From: Perognathus longimembris pacificus | Taxonomy: Eukaryota > Chordata > Mammalia > Rodentia > Heteromyidae | DNA length: 64,000 nt | NCBI RefSeq assembly: GCF_023159225.1 | Contig: NC_063173.1 | Location: forward strand, 8,346,852-8,410,851 | Direction of reading: 5' to 3' | Shown: piece after piece, positions 9,574 to 21,559 of the stretch | How positions within the stretch are numbered: position 1 is the first letter of the stretch | How the letters are laid out: each line of letters opens with the position of its first letter | The notes under the pieces: generated by a model | The model's database searches: none | What the model saw: the letters and a program-made list of their open reading frames with translations, nothing else | Told to the model about the DNA's origin: nothing | Position numbers and translations under genes: made by a program

Positions 9574-11261
9574 TTTTTTTTCTTTTTAGAACAAAACAAG
9601 TATTAGACTACCTGATGCAGAAGATAGCATGGTATAGATGGATAGTATGAATGACAAATAATAGAAATATACTTTATTTGGAATAAACAAAAATGCTTAC
9701 ATAGCTTTCATTTAGAAACATACTGTTGCTTGACTGTATTACAAAACAAAACAAAGGTGAAGCACAAACACCCCTCAGTTTTGATAATTATTTGGAGACA
9801 GGAAGGAAGACACTACTTGCTTTTTAAAAAAACTGACTTTCCAGGCTGGGGATATGGCCTAGTGGCAAGAGTGCTCGCCTCATATACAGGAGGTCCTAGG
9901 TTCAATTCCCCAGCACCACATATACAGAAAATGGCCAGAAGTGGTGCTGTGGCTCAAGTGGCAGAGTGCTAGCCTTGAGCAAAAACAAGCCAGGGACAGT
10001 GCTCAGGCCCTGAGTCCAAAGCCCAGGACTGGCCAAAAAACAAAACAAAAAACAACCTGACTTTCCCTTACGGTAAACAGTGTAAATGAATCTACCACTC
10101 CCAGTTGTCATATCATATCTATGTTGCCTGCATATTCTGAGATCATAAACATTCCTGCCAATATACCTGGGAAGGGCTGCTTATATTACAGTTACATGAG
10201 TTCTTGGCAGGTTGGACCAAGGAAGAGTAACATGGAACAAGTTTTACATCTATTTAGAAGAAAATACTAGTATTCCCTTAAATAACAGGTTACAATAGAA
10301 AGATACTGCCTGGAAGTTATCCTTTCACTTTGGTTCATTTTTAGTTTCTGTAGTTTACATAGTTGTGAGTTTTGTTTGCTTATATTATAATCCTGCCACA
10401 AAACCTTAAAGTACAAGATACCTATTATTCCTGCAACATCTGCATTTGTCAAGTTGCATACTCTATCCCATCCACAACATGTCAGCAGTTTGTGGAGAGG
10501 AAACAAAAATATAAATGGGCAGAACTTCCCTAAAAATGTAGATGTTCTAACTACAATGGTACTTAATGAGAAGACAATGCAAGAATGAAAAAGAAAAAAG
10601 CAAACGTTCAGGTGTAGGGAATGTGGTTTAAGTCTTTGGATTTAAAAATAAGATCTCTCAGAGAAGATGAGTATCATGAATTTCTAGAACATTTCCTCTG
10701 CCCCCCGCCCTCCAATAGACCTTTCAAGCCCCAATCTACACTTCTGCAAACTACATTTGTGAGATGCTATAGAGGATGATCAAAGCAGTCAGGGAGAATG
10801 ATGAATGTGTCTTCCATTTAGCTAGTTTGTAGCATAGCCTCTTTAGCTGTTGGTGGATCAGTAAAAACCACTGGTACCAGAAGTGCTTTGAAAAACAGGG
10901 GCTAAAGCCAACAACAACAAAACCTACTGACCATATTTTCTGTTTAAATCAGTAACCAGAATTTATGGCTAGGGAAATTTTGTAAACGGTAAAATGACTC
11001 CAGGATAGATCTCTCCATTAAATGTAACAGAGAGGGGAAAAAAAGATTTACACTAATAGACAGAGTGAAAACAGAGAACTACAAGGTAGAGAACACACAA
11101 ATCAAGACAATGCTATAGGTTCAACATTCCATGAGGCTAGAAAATCAGTTAACTTTGAAAGCCCTAGCAAAATATCACTCCTGTTTATAAATCACTTATT
11201 TATCATATGACCATGTTGAATCCTTTTCCTTCCACACACTGAAGAATCCTACAGTCAGCTT
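9574..11261 (-). pseudogene. CAPZA1: 3' UTR part of the CAPZA1 processed pseudogene
   Basis: Downstream (minus strand) of the pseudogene stop, the AT-rich sequence runs without repeats for about 1.5 kb apart from one inserted SINE. It passes an AATAAAG site near 9675 and reaches an interrupted T run at 9574-9588 on the plus strand, which could be the remnant of the poly(A) tail. A 3' UTR of this size is what I recall for CAPZA1 mRNA. The exact end is inferred and no flanking target duplication was found. Confidence 0.5.
9843..10056 (+). mobile_element. IDL-Geo SINE inside the CAPZA1 pseudogene 3' UTR
   Basis: Full-length young-type element (CCCTGAGTCCAAAGCCCAGG) flanked by a 10-bp duplication CTGACTTTCC at 9833-9842 and 10057-10066. 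It inserted after the retrocopy and is antisense to it. Confidence 0.92.
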
Positions 11262-12126
<865 letters not shown>

Positions 12127-12334
12127 CTCAGTTCTATGCTATTGACTGTAATCTTCATTTGTTCTGTGACACACTGCCTCCCCAGGCATCATAAAAGATA
12201 TTAAGAAAGAGTTTTCTAGCAAGAGGGTTTTCTATCTTGTATGACATCATATAACCTGGATCCTCAGTTCTTAACCTGTTGAGTAGCTGTGAGCACCAGC
12301 ACAAGCCACCAGAGCTCAGCTTCTATATTATTTT

Positions 12335-12455
12335 TTTTCTTTAAAGGGAGAAAGTCTTGCTATGTTACTCAGGCAGCCCTGAACTCTTAGAATAAAGCAA
12401 TCCAGGAGGCTTCACCTAACAATCCAGTGGGACTACAGGTATTTGTCACTAGATT
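12335..12455 (-). mobile_element. Old B1-like monomer, antisense
   Basis: GGGAGAAAGTCTTGCTATGT, ACTCAGGCAGCCCTGAACTC and GTGGGACTACAGGTATTTGTC follow the complement of B1. It is heavily diverged. Confidence 0.55.
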
Positions 12456-12660
12456 TTATTAATATTACAGCAATATTTAACAATATTATATAAGCTTCAA
12501 AATGTTTTTAAATAAAATGATGCATATATAATTTACATATGTGTATCTATGTGTTTAATTACTTAAATATATTAATATAATATTACATTTTTATACCTAT
12601 CATTTTACATAAATGTGTATTATGTGTGTGTATAATTCAAATAATGGTCTAAAATAAAAC
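12456..12660. repeat. AT-rich low-complexity tract
   Basis: Composition is dominated by ATATTA, TATAT and TGTGTGTAT words with no gene signal. It may be simple AT-rich decay or an L1 remnant. Confidence 0.6.
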
Positions 12661-13424
12661 ATAGAGCAATGACACATAGTGACTGGAAGGGAGATGATTT
12701 GGTTTGCAATTATGACTTGAGGTGACTTTCCATTGTTTTATGTTTCTTTACCTTCAGGGATGTTCCAAGATCCATCCATAAAGGGAAGGTTATGTCATAA
12801 TTGGAAATCGTGCTGTTTTGTTGGTATGGGATTTGAGAGTCTCTGATATTTAGATGAGCTAGATAGTAAGGGAAGGATAGTGTGAGAAAGAAAGAAATCA
12901 TTGTGAAGGTCTTCATTCTGTTTAGATCTTCTCACCTCTGACTGCCTTGAAATATGGACAAGGGGTAAGCTCTAAACCACCCCCACTAATCCTAGAATAG
13001 AGCCTCAGTTCACACCAGCTGCAGGAGACACAGAGTTTACCATTATTCTTCAGCCAAGTTAACTGCCTTATTTATACCCCATGTAAAGTTTTCAGCCAGA
13101 AAGAGAGTACATATACAATGGTGGTCCTTTATGATCATACCACCTAGCAATGTTGTAGCCTGCTCTGTTTCTCTAAGTATATACTATGATATCCATACTG
13201 TGGCACTGTTCTAAGAAGGTAGTCTCATTGTAACTGACATGACTATGTTTATCTATGTGTGTATATAGATATGTTCATTTGTACATGCATACTTCCTCCT
13301 GATATTTTTGTTGAAGCAACAAATGTGATGATGATAAGAGAATAAAAACAGAAGGGCAAGCAGGTGCATGTGGAAAAAAAGAGAACTCTGCTTCATAGTA
13401 ACTGATCCAGTCTCCTGAGAACAA
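12661..13424. other. No recognised feature
   Basis: Unique, moderately AT-rich DNA with short open frames only. Confidence 0.5.
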
Positions 13425-13580
13425 GAAGTCATTCATAAGAGAGAGGTTTTAGTCCACTCTTGAGGGAGCTGTCCCCATGACCCAAACACCTGTTGCTAGG
13501 CCCTACCTCCCAGCATTGTATAGAGGAAATAAATGTCAACATGAATTTTGAGAGGTCCTCAAGCCATAGTATACAATTTA
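13425..13580 (-). mobile_element. MaLR LTR fragment, antisense
   Basis: CCCCATGACCCAAACACCTG, CTAGGCCCTACCTCCCAGC and AACATGAATTTTGAGAGG are the well-known complement of THE1/MST-type MaLR LTRs. Confidence 0.6.
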
Positions 13581-13619
13581 TGTTTCCCTACCCAGCAATG
13601 GTCATTCTAACAGATATAT

Positions 13620-13760
13620 AGTAATTGTATGTATTAATAGCATATAGTGTGACATTTCAGTACACGAATACAATGCATGGTAATCATATCAGAGTAATTG
13701 GCAAACGTATCACTTTAGACATATATAATCTCTTTATGCTGGAAAAAAGTCATAATCTCC
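13620..13760 (+). repeat. L1M-type 3' UTR fragment
   Basis: TGACATTTCAGTACACGAAT, ACAATGCATGGTAATCATAT, CAGAGTAATTGGCAAACGT follow the classic L1M 3' UTR passage. Confidence 0.55.
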
Positions 13761-13766
13761 TCCATA

Positions 13767-13875
13767 GCCAGACATGATGGTAAACGTCATAATCCCAGCA
13801 CTCAGTTTAATGCAGCAGGATGGCCAATAGGAGACCAGCCTGGGCTACGTAGTGAAATTCTGTGTCAAAATCAAA
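13767..13875 (+). mobile_element. B1-like monomer
   Basis: GCCAGACATGATGGTAAACG, CATAATCCCAGCACTCAG, GACCAGCCTGGGCTACGTAG match B1 in order. Confidence 0.75.
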
Positions 13876-13961
13876 ATATCCTCTAACTAGCTACTTTGAA
13901 ATAGTCAACTAATTAATCGACATAAATATCCTACTGTGCAATATATAGCATTGGAGCGTGT

Positions 13962-14180
13962 GTGTGCATGCGCATGCGTGAATGTGCCATTAGGGGGGTT
14001 TGAACTCAAGGCATGGCAGCTCTCTTAGCTTCTTTGCTTAAGGCTGGTACTTGACCACTTGAGCCACAATTCCACTTTTGGCTTTTGGCTAACCTGCCTG
14101 GGTTGGCTTTGAACTTCAAGTCTCAGGGCTCAGCTTCCTGAATAGCTTGGATTACAGTCCTGAGTCACATGCTCCCAGCT
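13962..14180 (-). mobile_element. B1-Geo SINE, antisense, with alternating tail
   Basis: The tail side carries GTGCATGCGCATGCGTG (palindromic, alternating purine-pyrimidine). Then GGTTTGAACTCAAGGC, GACCACTTGAGCCACAATTC and GCCTGGGTTGGCTTTGAAC give the Geo tail and B1 head complement. Confidence 0.72.
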
Positions 14181-14545
14181 TAGAACATTGGACCTTACGT
14201 TTCCTCTCTAACTACACCGTGTCCATCCCCATAGCAGACGGTAGCTGTCTGCTCTGGGAAGTGTGATTCTCTTTATCTGTCACTTCAATTTGGGGGCATG
14301 GTTTGCACTGTCATCTTACTTTTTTGATCGAGCTAAGACTTGTTGCTTTTTTCTCCCAGGTTTTCAGCTTTTTACTTCCTGTTTGGGTTAAGTAATGGGT
14401 TAAGAAAGGAATTCGTCCTAGATTGATTGATTTTTGAGTTGCTCTTGAGATACTAAAATGGAGCTGTCTGTGATAGTAAAGGATACTGATGTGGCTTTCA
14501 GTAAGCCAGAGAGTCAGGCAAAAAAAGTATGAGTATATAGAGCTA

Positions 14546-14620
14546 GGGGGTGTAACATGGCTCAAGTGGTAGAGAACTCACCTAGCAAGCATGAGGCTGA
14601 AGCCCCTATTCATCTAACAA
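14546..14620 (+). mobile_element. ID-like monomer
   Basis: AACATGGCTCAAGTGGTAGA, ACTCACCTAGCAAGCATGAG and GAAGCCCCTATTC give a diverged tRNA-like A box and body. Confidence 0.55.
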
Positions 14621-15798
14621 ACGAGGGAAGGATAAAGCATACAAGTAGTTGATGAAACTATAGTGTGTGAAGATTTATGGGTATGAACTAAAGACAGACC
14701 TAGGGGATTTCCAACACCAAAGGAGCACATACAATGTTGAACTGAACAAGCCCTGAATATGTTGTCACCCTCTGATAAAACGAACTTTTTCCTGGTACCC
14801 TCTTATTGCTCTCATACATCTATCAAAGTTCATTACCTTTTACTCTTTTACACCTACACCTCCCACGCCCCAATTAACTAAAGCAATTATGTTATATAAT
14901 CTGCTCATCCTGGGGCATTTTTAAAGATGTAGACATGTTAACAGTTGAATAAAATATTTCAGACTATCTTTTAAATAAGGTTCTAGAAATTATTCAGTAA
15001 ATGGTTTGCTTAAACATATTCCTTTCACACAAAGATATTTGTGTCTAATTGGCAATCCAGGGAAGTTTTTAGTACTAAATTCTAAACTTTCAAAAATAGA
15101 ATTAAAAATTTAGATGCTGGAAGATTCCAGAAAACAGTAGCATTTCTACATTGGATAGAAAAAGCTAAAGGGACACATCTGCCAAACTTTATATTATAAT
15201 GAAGTTACTTTGTACTGACATAGCTTTAGTTCATAGGCGAATGTTTGCATGGATTTATAATCAGATAAAAATAGGGCTGTTGTTTTCTCTATACCAATTA
15301 ACATAGTTGACACGTGGCCAGATCTGCTCTGGACACAGCAGGGGTTTACGGTTCGTCCTGATTCTGTGGGAAATGAAAAATGCAAGACTTGGCACTAGAA
15401 AAAAATATGTGAGCCTAAAAAATGCTGTCAAATAGGGCAAGTCAAATTAAGTAGATTGATTTACTGAAAGGCAATCTATGCTTTCGAGAGAACAGAGGGA
15501 CAGAAAATGCTCTGGAATAGTAATAAGCACCAGGAACCTTGAGTTAAACGGTTAATGCTATATGTTAATAAATAAACACATTTGATGGGGGATATTTTGC
15601 TAGAACTCAGTTAGGTATTCAATTTTCTTTATCATGAGTTTAAGAAAGGAACAGGTAAAGCATAAAAAATCTATAATTTTCAGCCCAGAGAGACTACTCA
15701 GATGCCATCTAGGCTAAGTCTTTGATTTACAGAGGAAGAATGTTGCTCTTTTTGTTACCTCACTCTTTTGCCTTCTGAGAAGTTTGCCACCTAGCCTT
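14621..15798. other. No recognised feature
   Basis: AT-rich unique DNA; short open frames have no recognisable product. Confidence 0.5.
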
Positions 15799-15813
15799 TG
15801 TCTCATGGATATA

Positions 15814-16031
15814 GTCTTTTTTTTTTTTTTTTTTTTTGGCCAGTCCTGGGACTTGAACTCAGGGCTTGAGTACTGTCCCTGGCTTCTTTTTTGCTCAAGG
15901 CTAGCACTCTGCCACTTGAGCCACAGCGCCACTTCTGGCCATTTTCTATATATGTGGTGCTGAGGAATTGAACGCAGGGCTGCCTGTATATGAGGCAAGT
16001 ACTCTTGCCATTAGGCCATATTCCCAGCCCC
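15814..16031 (-). mobile_element. IDL-Geo SINE, antisense
   Basis: A poly-T of about 21, then GGCCAGTCCTGGGACTTGAA, CTCAAGGCTAGCACTCTGCC and ATTCCCAGCCCC. A 15-bp duplication TGTCTCATGGATATA lies at 15799-15813 and 16032-16046. Confidence 0.93.
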
Positions 16032-16249
16032 TGTCTCATGGATATAAAACTAGAGGTACATCAAAACTACAATTTAAATAACCGGAGTGCTTGAAAATAG
16101 GTTATTCCAGTTCATTTAAAATTTCTGGCCAACAAGAGTCATAAAATCAAAGTATCTTTATATTTTAACTTTTGAAATGTTTACCTGAGATATCTTAACA
16201 CAGAGTCTGACCTTTGTAAGTGGTAGGTTTTGAGAACATGAAAATCCTG

Positions 16250-16464
16250 ATTCTTGAACTCAAAGCATAGAGTGCTGACCCTGAGAGTTTTTGCACAAGA
16301 CTAGCACGCTATTCCTTGAGCCACAGCTTCACTTCCTGCTTTTGGGGGGTTAACTGGAGATAAGAGTCTCATGGACTTCTTGCCCAGGCTGGCTTCAAAT
16401 CATGATTCTCAGATCTCAGCCTTCTGAGTCGCTAAGATTACTGATGTGAGCCAGTGACACCCAG
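16250..16464 (-). mobile_element. B1-Geo SINE, antisense
   Basis: CTTGAACTCAAAGCATAGAG, TTGAGCCACAGCTTCACTTC, GTTAACTGGAGATAAGAGTC, GCCCAGGCTGGCTTCAAATC and GATCTCAGCCTTCTGAGTC keep the full tail-linker-head order. Confidence 0.8.
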
Positions 16465-16734
16465 AAATAGATGATTTTTTTGACAACAAAAATAGCACAT
16501 TTCGTATGGCTCATCCTAAATCATGGAAGTAAACAGCTTGGGTATTTGAATATCTTACAGGAATGCAAGTTGATCACTGCGAGGAGCCTTTTATATTGCT
16601 CAGTGTTGCAGCTCCAAGTGTGGATGGCTCAGGAGACTAGAAAGAAAGTGTTTCAACTCCAGAAATATCCTGACATACACTGTGGAGATTAGCACTAGCC
16701 TGCCTCCAACATGTGTCTCAGTGATCCTCACTCA
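16465..16734. other. No recognised feature
   Basis: Short unique stretch with no supported feature. Confidence 0.45.
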
Positions 16735-17170
16735 TAAAACGTAGGCCTTTGTGGCCCCTTTCCACGATGAAAGGAGCGGCCTGTGCAACCAGTAGCACCC
16801 TGAGGAAGTAATGGTGGGTGGATGGGTGACTTCTGAGCATGGAATCACAAGCTACATTGCAGCTTCCACTTTCTGCTTGCTTGGCTCAGTCACCCTGACA
16901 GAAAGCCATGATGAGAACGCTCAAGCCATCTTTTGGAAAGGTCCACGTGGCAAGGAATGCAGGCTTCTGCCAACAGCCTGCCCTAACTTGCCAGCACTCG
17001 GAATGAGCCGTCTCGGAAGCAGCTCCTCCAGCACTGTAGTCACATCTGCGGAAACCCTGACCAACATTTCAGTGCAACCCCCTGAGACATTGTGAGCCAG
17101 AAACTACCCAGTTACGCTGTTCCTAAATCCCTGGTCTACAGCAACTGTGGGCTGCATTGTTGTTTGAGAA
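16735..17170 (+). mobile_element. Old LTR-like repeat
   Basis: AAGGTCCACGTGGCAAGG, TGCAACCCCCTGAGACATTG, TGAGCCAGAAACTACCCAGT and TTCCTAAATCCCTGGTCTAC follow the 3' half of an old mammalian LTR repeat. The 94-codon open frame at 16811-17095 lies inside it and is not a gene. Confidence 0.5.
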
Positions 17171-17189
17171 GCACTCAGCTTTGTGAGAC

Positions 17190-17470
17190 TGTGTAGTACA
17201 GAACTTTAAATATATGTATTTTCTATACTTATACCTATACATTGTAAATTTATTTGTATATGACATCTATATTCATTACATGTATATAATAGTCATAAGA
17301 TATTAATATAAATATGTCACTTATAATGATGTATAACATCGCTATTAATTACATATTATGTGAGTGATATATTTTATAGGTATAGGAATACATAGGACAT
17401 ATATGTATATGTATGTGTATGGATGGATAGATGTACACACACTAATGCATAGGGTATATACCAGTATGGG
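17190..17470. repeat. AT-rich low-complexity tract
   Basis: Words such as TATATGTATTTTC, TATTAATATAAATATG and ATATATGTATATGTATGTG dominate. No gene signal. Confidence 0.6.
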
Positions 17471-17471
17471 T

Positions 17472-17624
17472 TAGCTTCCTAGGGCTTCTGTAACACATTG
17501 CCACAGATTTGGTGACTTAAAACAATGAAAATTTCCTCTTATATTTCCACAGGCCAGAAGTACAAACTCAAGGTATCAACAGGGCCTCATGACTTCAGAG
17601 CCTCTCGCAGAAGATCTTCCTTTG
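17472..17624 (-). mobile_element. MaLR LTR fragment, antisense, interrupted by a SINE
   Basis: GGCTTCTGTAACACATTGCC, TGACTTAAAACAATG, GGCCAGAAGTACAAACTCAAGG is the complement of an MST/MLT-type LTR 3' end. It probably resumes after the IDL-Geo at 17625-17842 (ATCTTTCTTTGCC, then AAAGACTCCTTTTCCAAATAAAG near 17999). Confidence 0.6.
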
Positions 17625-17842
17625 TTGTTATTGTTGTTGTTTTGTGTTTTGCCAGTCCTGGGGCTTGAACTCAGGGCCTGGGCACTGTCCCTGGCTTCTT
17701 TTTGCTCAAGGCCAGCACTCTACCACTTGAACCACAGCGCCACTTCCAGCTTTTTTTCTATATATGTGGTGCTGAGGGATCAAACCCAGAGCTTCATGGA
17801 TCCGAGGCGAGCACTTTACCACTAGGCCATATTCCCAGCCCC
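17625..17842 (-). mobile_element. IDL-Geo SINE, antisense, nested in the MaLR LTR
   Basis: GCCAGTCCTGGGGCTTGAAC to ATTCCCAGCCCC. A 16-bp duplication with one mismatch (AGAAGATCTTCCTTTG / AGAAGATCTTTCTTTG) lies at 17609-17624 and 17843-17858. Confidence 0.92.
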
Positions 17843-17904
17843 AGAAGATCTTTCTTTGCCTCTCCTATCCTGGAGTCGCAGGATGATTGCATGTTCACAT
17901 GACA

Positions 17905-17978
17905 TGATGTGCTGGAGATCAAAGCCAAGGCCTCACTTGCTTCGTGAGCGCCCTGCCACTAAACTGTACTCCCAGCCC
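17905..17978 (-). mobile_element. ID-like monomer, antisense
   Basis: GTGCTGGAGATCAAAGCC, GCCTCACTTGCTTCGTGAGC, ACTCCCAGCCCT give the complement of an ID monomer. Confidence 0.6.
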
Positions 17979-18227
17979 TAGGTCTTTAATTACATATGCA
18001 AAGACTCCTTTTCCAAATAAAGTCCCATTTACAGGCTCTGGGATGTGGACATGTCTCTTGAGGGGCATACCATTCAGCTCTCGACGCCCTATATACGTGT
18101 GTGTATGTGTATATGTGTTGCTGGACTTTTCTATGTTGCTTCAAGGTGTCTTGAAGGCAAAATAATAGTGACTACTGATAAAGATCTGATGAAGAGTGCT
18201 CTAGTGAATTTAATTAGCCTCGCTGTA

Positions 18228-18228
<1 letters not shown>

Positions 18229-18296
<68 letters not shown>
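18229..18296 (+). repeat. (TCTG)n(TC)n microsatellite
   Basis: About eight TCTG units pass directly into about 18 TC units. It abuts the end of the antisense B1 that follows. Confidence 0.97.
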
Positions 18297-18298
<2 letters not shown>

Positions 18299-18403
18299 AT
18301 GGGGGCATCTTGCTGTGTTGCCCAAGTTGGCGTCAGGCTCCTGCTTCACACTCTCGAGTGGCTGGGACTATAAGCAGATCAGCACATTCCACCAGGCCTG
18401 GCT
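18294..18403 (-). mobile_element. B1-like monomer, antisense
   Basis: GAGATGGGGGCATCTTGCTG, TTGCCCAAGTTGGCGTCAGG, CACCAGGCCTGGCT match the complement of B1. Confidence 0.65.
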
Positions 18404-18419
18404 GCCTATTTTTCTTTTC

Positions 18420-18650
18420 GGGTGCCAGATTTGAAGCTTGAACTCAGCGCCTGGGTGCTGCTCCTGAACTTTTGTGTTCAAGACTAGCACCCTACCACTT
18501 GTGCCACCATCCCACTTCCGGGTTTGGGGTGGCTAATTGGAGGCAGGAGCCTTACAAACCTTTCTGCGTGAGCTGGCTTGGAACGGTGATCCCGAGGTCT
18601 CCGTCTCCTGAGGGGCTAGGATGACAAGCGTCGGCCTCCAACACCTCCTA
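18420..18650 (-). mobile_element. B1-Geo SINE, antisense
   Basis: AGCTTGAACTCAGCGCCTGG, CACCCTACCACTTGTGCC, GGCTAATTGGAGGCAGGAGC and CTCCGTCTCCTGAGGGGCTA keep the composite order. Many CpG remain. Confidence 0.75.
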
Positions 18651-19149
18651 GCTCATCCTATGGTTTCCCTGTGGCTTTAGCAAGGCCCTTTGCTCGTTTG
18701 GCCTTTCTTAGCCGAGAGGCCCTTTCCCGTAGTGTCCTTCCTTCCACACACAGAAACACCCATGAGAATAGAGCTCCAGGCCTCTCTCACACTCACCCCC
18801 CTCCCCCAGGGGAGGAGGAGGGGCTCACCTGATAGACGGGTGCAGAACAAAGGGACTAGCATGCTTGAGAAGCCTAAGAGTCATGTACAGTGAATGAGCC
18901 ACATCTTCCAGCTTAGTATTTTGCCACTAATACAACCACATCTTTTTCCTCTTTGGCAGTTTGCATTCCAGGGCATCACGATTGCTGGGCAGGTTCTGAA
19001 CTGCTGCCTCCTGCTTCCAAGTCTTTTTTGCACTGATGATGTTTTCGATAGTCTCACTTCCCGCCTGAGCACGCGCTTGGGCTGTGATCTGCCTGGCTAG
19101 ACGTCCCATCGGAATGAGGGGAATAGGGGTGCCCTGGAGCGCCTCTTGG
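18651..19149. other. No recognised feature
   Basis: Mixed-composition unique DNA. Short open frames on both strands have no recognisable product. Confidence 0.45.
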
Positions 19150-19262
19150 TGGGAAAGGGTTCTTGCAAACGTTGCTATCCAGGCTGGCCTTGAATCGTGA
19201 TCACAATCACAACACTCCAAGTAGCTAGCTAGGGTTACAGGTGTGAGCAACTGGCTACCTGG
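19150..19262 (-). mobile_element. B1-like monomer, antisense
   Basis: GGAAAGGGTTCTTGCAAACG, ATCCAGGCTGGCCTTGAATC, GGGTTACAGGTGTGAGCAAC. Confidence 0.65.
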
Positions 19263-19452
19263 TTCGAATATCTGTCTCTCAGCGGATTACAAAGACAAGC
19301 AGAAGCAAAGGGCATTATTTAATAACACACTTAATTCCCTCATCAGAACACTTAACAAAATATATTAAATGTACTTTTCCTTTCTCTTCCTTACAGATCA
19401 TTTTCTCAGGAATTATTCTTTTTTGCATAGATTTCCGAATGCTGCCCAGTTT

Positions 19453-19553
19453 TATTGGTTGAGATAGGTTTTGCAAACTTTTTGTCTGACCTTACACTGT
19501 GATCCAATCTCCATCTCCAAGCAGCTAGGATTACAGGCATCATCAACCTTATG
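19453..19553 (-). mobile_element. Old B1-like monomer, antisense
   Basis: GTTGAGATAGGTTTTGCAAAC, GATCCAATCTCCATCTCC, GCAGCTAGGATTACAGGC. Confidence 0.5.
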
Positions 19554-19561
19554 TCCATTTG

Positions 19562-19674
19562 CTTTTTTTTTTTTTTTTAATTTTGGAGGTACTGGGATTG
19601 AATTTAAGGCTTCATGCTTGCTCAGCTTGCCTATTTCATTGATGTTCTACCACTGGGACAACACCACCAGCCCT
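19562..19674 (-). mobile_element. ID-like monomer with T-rich tail, antisense
   Basis: A T-run, then GGAGGTACTGGGATTGAATT, GGCTTCATGCTTGCTCAGC, GTTCTACCACTGGGAC and CCACCAGCCC give the complement of an ID monomer with a central insertion. Confidence 0.6.
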
Positions 19675-19689
19675 ACTTTTTGCTAGTTA

Positions 19690-19801
19690 TTTTGGGGACA
19701 GACTCGTGGGTTTTCTGTCCAGGCTGATGGTGAGCCATGATTTTCTGGTTCTCAGTCTACGAAGAATCTGGGATTACAGGCAAGAATCACAGGAGCCTAG
19801 C

Positions 19802-19802
<1 letters not shown>
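19690..19802 (-). mobile_element. Old B1-like monomer, antisense
   Basis: TTTTGGGGACAGACTCGTGG, GTCCAGGCTGATGGTGAGC, TGGGATTACAGGCAAGAATC. Confidence 0.55.

Positions 19803-19804
<2 letters not shown>

Positions 19805-19853
<49 letters not shown>
19805..19853 (+). repeat. (GT)n microsatellite
   Basis: About 24 uninterrupted GT units between two antisense B1 fragments. Confidence 0.98.
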
Positions 19854-19854
<1 letters not shown>

Positions 19855-19861
19855 ATGTATT

Positions 19862-19978
19862 TTTAGTATGAGATCTTGTTATGTTGCCCAAGCTGGTCTG
19901 GACTATTAGGCTCAAGCTGTCTTTCTGCTTCAATTGTCTGAGTAGCTGACACTACAAACCCGCACCCACACCCAGCAA
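19862..19978 (-). mobile_element. B1-like monomer, antisense
   Basis: GTATGAGATCTTGTTATGTTG, CCCAAGCTGGTCTGGAC, GTCTGAGTAGCTGACACTAC, ACACCCAGC. Confidence 0.6.
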
Positions 19979-20478
19979 AATCAAACAATGATAACAATGC
20001 ACTTTAGTAAACAGTTACGTGAATGGGGGTTCTGCCTTATTCTGGAACTCGGAAGAGTTTGAAAAGTGAAACTATGGATCCCATGACGCTACCCTAGCTT
20101 GTGACCCTTCTTCATTTATGAGGCTGCTGATCCAATTATGTTCCTTAAAACAGGCTAAAATACTGATTAGGCCCAAGAGTTTGTTTTGGTAGACAGCTGT
20201 ACATAAATTACTCGAAAAGCTCCTTCCTAACATTTGTGATGGTGAATCAGATAGGACATAAAGTCCCACATATTGTATATCTAGATATTTAAAGGTCATA
20301 TATCAAGCTGTCAAACTTAGGGAAGGTATGTTCTACCCCTCTATCTTGGCAAGTTTTCTTTTCAGCTTTGTCTTTGTTTTCCACATTTTCCATCTCTAAT
20401 TCATCTTTAACATACTCATTTTCAATACTGTCGAAGATTTTTTAAAAACGCATTGTACTGAAAATGTTCAAATGTATT
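19979..20478. other. No recognised feature
   Basis: AT-rich unique DNA with nothing supported. Confidence 0.5.
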
Positions 20479-20800
20479 AGGCCAGGCACTAGTGGCTCAG
20501 ACACGTAATCCTATCTTCTTAGGACAGAAGATAGAATTGAGACTCTGGCCCAGCCTGAGTAGAAAAGTCTGTGACATTCCATCTCTATGGAGAAAAACCA
20601 GATGAGGTTGTGCAGATTGCACAATAATCTTCGCAACTAGGGGAAGTCTGAAGTAGGCAGATTACGGTTCAAGTGCATTCCTGCGCAGGAAGGGAGACCC
20701 TATGCTAAATATAGCCAATGCAAAACAAGGCTGGAGGTGTGACTCAGAGGTAAAGTGCCAGCTAAGCAAACTCAAAGCCCAGAGATTGAAATAGTACAAA
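20479..20800 (+). mobile_element. B1-then-ID composite SINE, degraded
   Basis: A B1 head (GGCCAGGCACTAGTGGCTC, CCCAGCCTGAGTAGAAAAG) is followed by a second B1-like piece and an ID-like module at about 20728 (GGCTGGAGGTGTGACTCAGA, GGTAAAGTGCCAGCTAAGC). The order parallels the cleaner copy at 21995-22263. Confidence 0.55.
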
Positions 20801-21239
20801 AACTAAATAATTAATCAAATAAATAAATACTAAAGTACTCCGCACTTAGAAGGCAAAGGCAGAAGAATCATAGCTTGAGGCCCTCCTTGGTTTCTGTGTC
20901 TGTCTAGATACCGTTCCCTTTTCATTGAAGAACAAAAGACAAGTGATAGAAAGAAGTATTTCTCTGGGATCTGAAAACACTAGAATGGATGACACAGAAC
21001 ACATTGTCAGTGCTGAAAGCCCAATAAGAGTTTGTCTTCCAGTTCTACAGGTGCCTGTCCCTGTGTTATTTAGAAAATTCACTTTTAGTATTTTGATTTG
21101 TGGGGCCTTCCAAGACCAGGTGACCTTGCCCCAGGTAGCAGGGTTATACCAAAAGCTGATAACAGAAAGGCAGAAAAGTTCTTTCTATTCTCATGTATGA
21201 TTCATGGATTAAATAATATCATTATGTGTGGTGATACAG
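20801..21239. other. No recognised feature
   Basis: The 91-codon open frame at 20925-21200 shows no recognised domain or family likeness and has no splice or promoter support. Confidence 0.4.
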
Positions 21240-21385
21240 CACAATAGAATTCTTACTTTAGAGAATAATACTTCAATTCACATCTCAGATTTGCCACTTG
21301 GTGTGTAACCTTGGATGGGTTACTTAACCTATTGTTGCCTCAGTTTCCTTATAGGTAAAATGGGGTTAATAATAATGATAATTAC
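21240..21385 (+). repeat. MIR SINE relic
   Basis: TTTGCCACTTGGTGTGTAACC, TTGGATGGGTTACTTAACC, CCTCAGTTTCCTTATAGG and AAAATGGGGTTAATAATAAT is a clear MIR core. Confidence 0.85.
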
Positions 21386-21559
21386 CTTGAAAGCTGGGTA
21401 TGATGCTTTAAAACACCTGTCTTACAGAGTAAAGAACCACGGAACTGTAGTCAGATCAAAACAGTTCTGTATAAGCTCTTACATGCAGCCACTGAAGCGC
21501 TGTGGAACCCTAACTCGCTCTTGGAAATAGCACAACAATTAATAATAATTATAATAATT

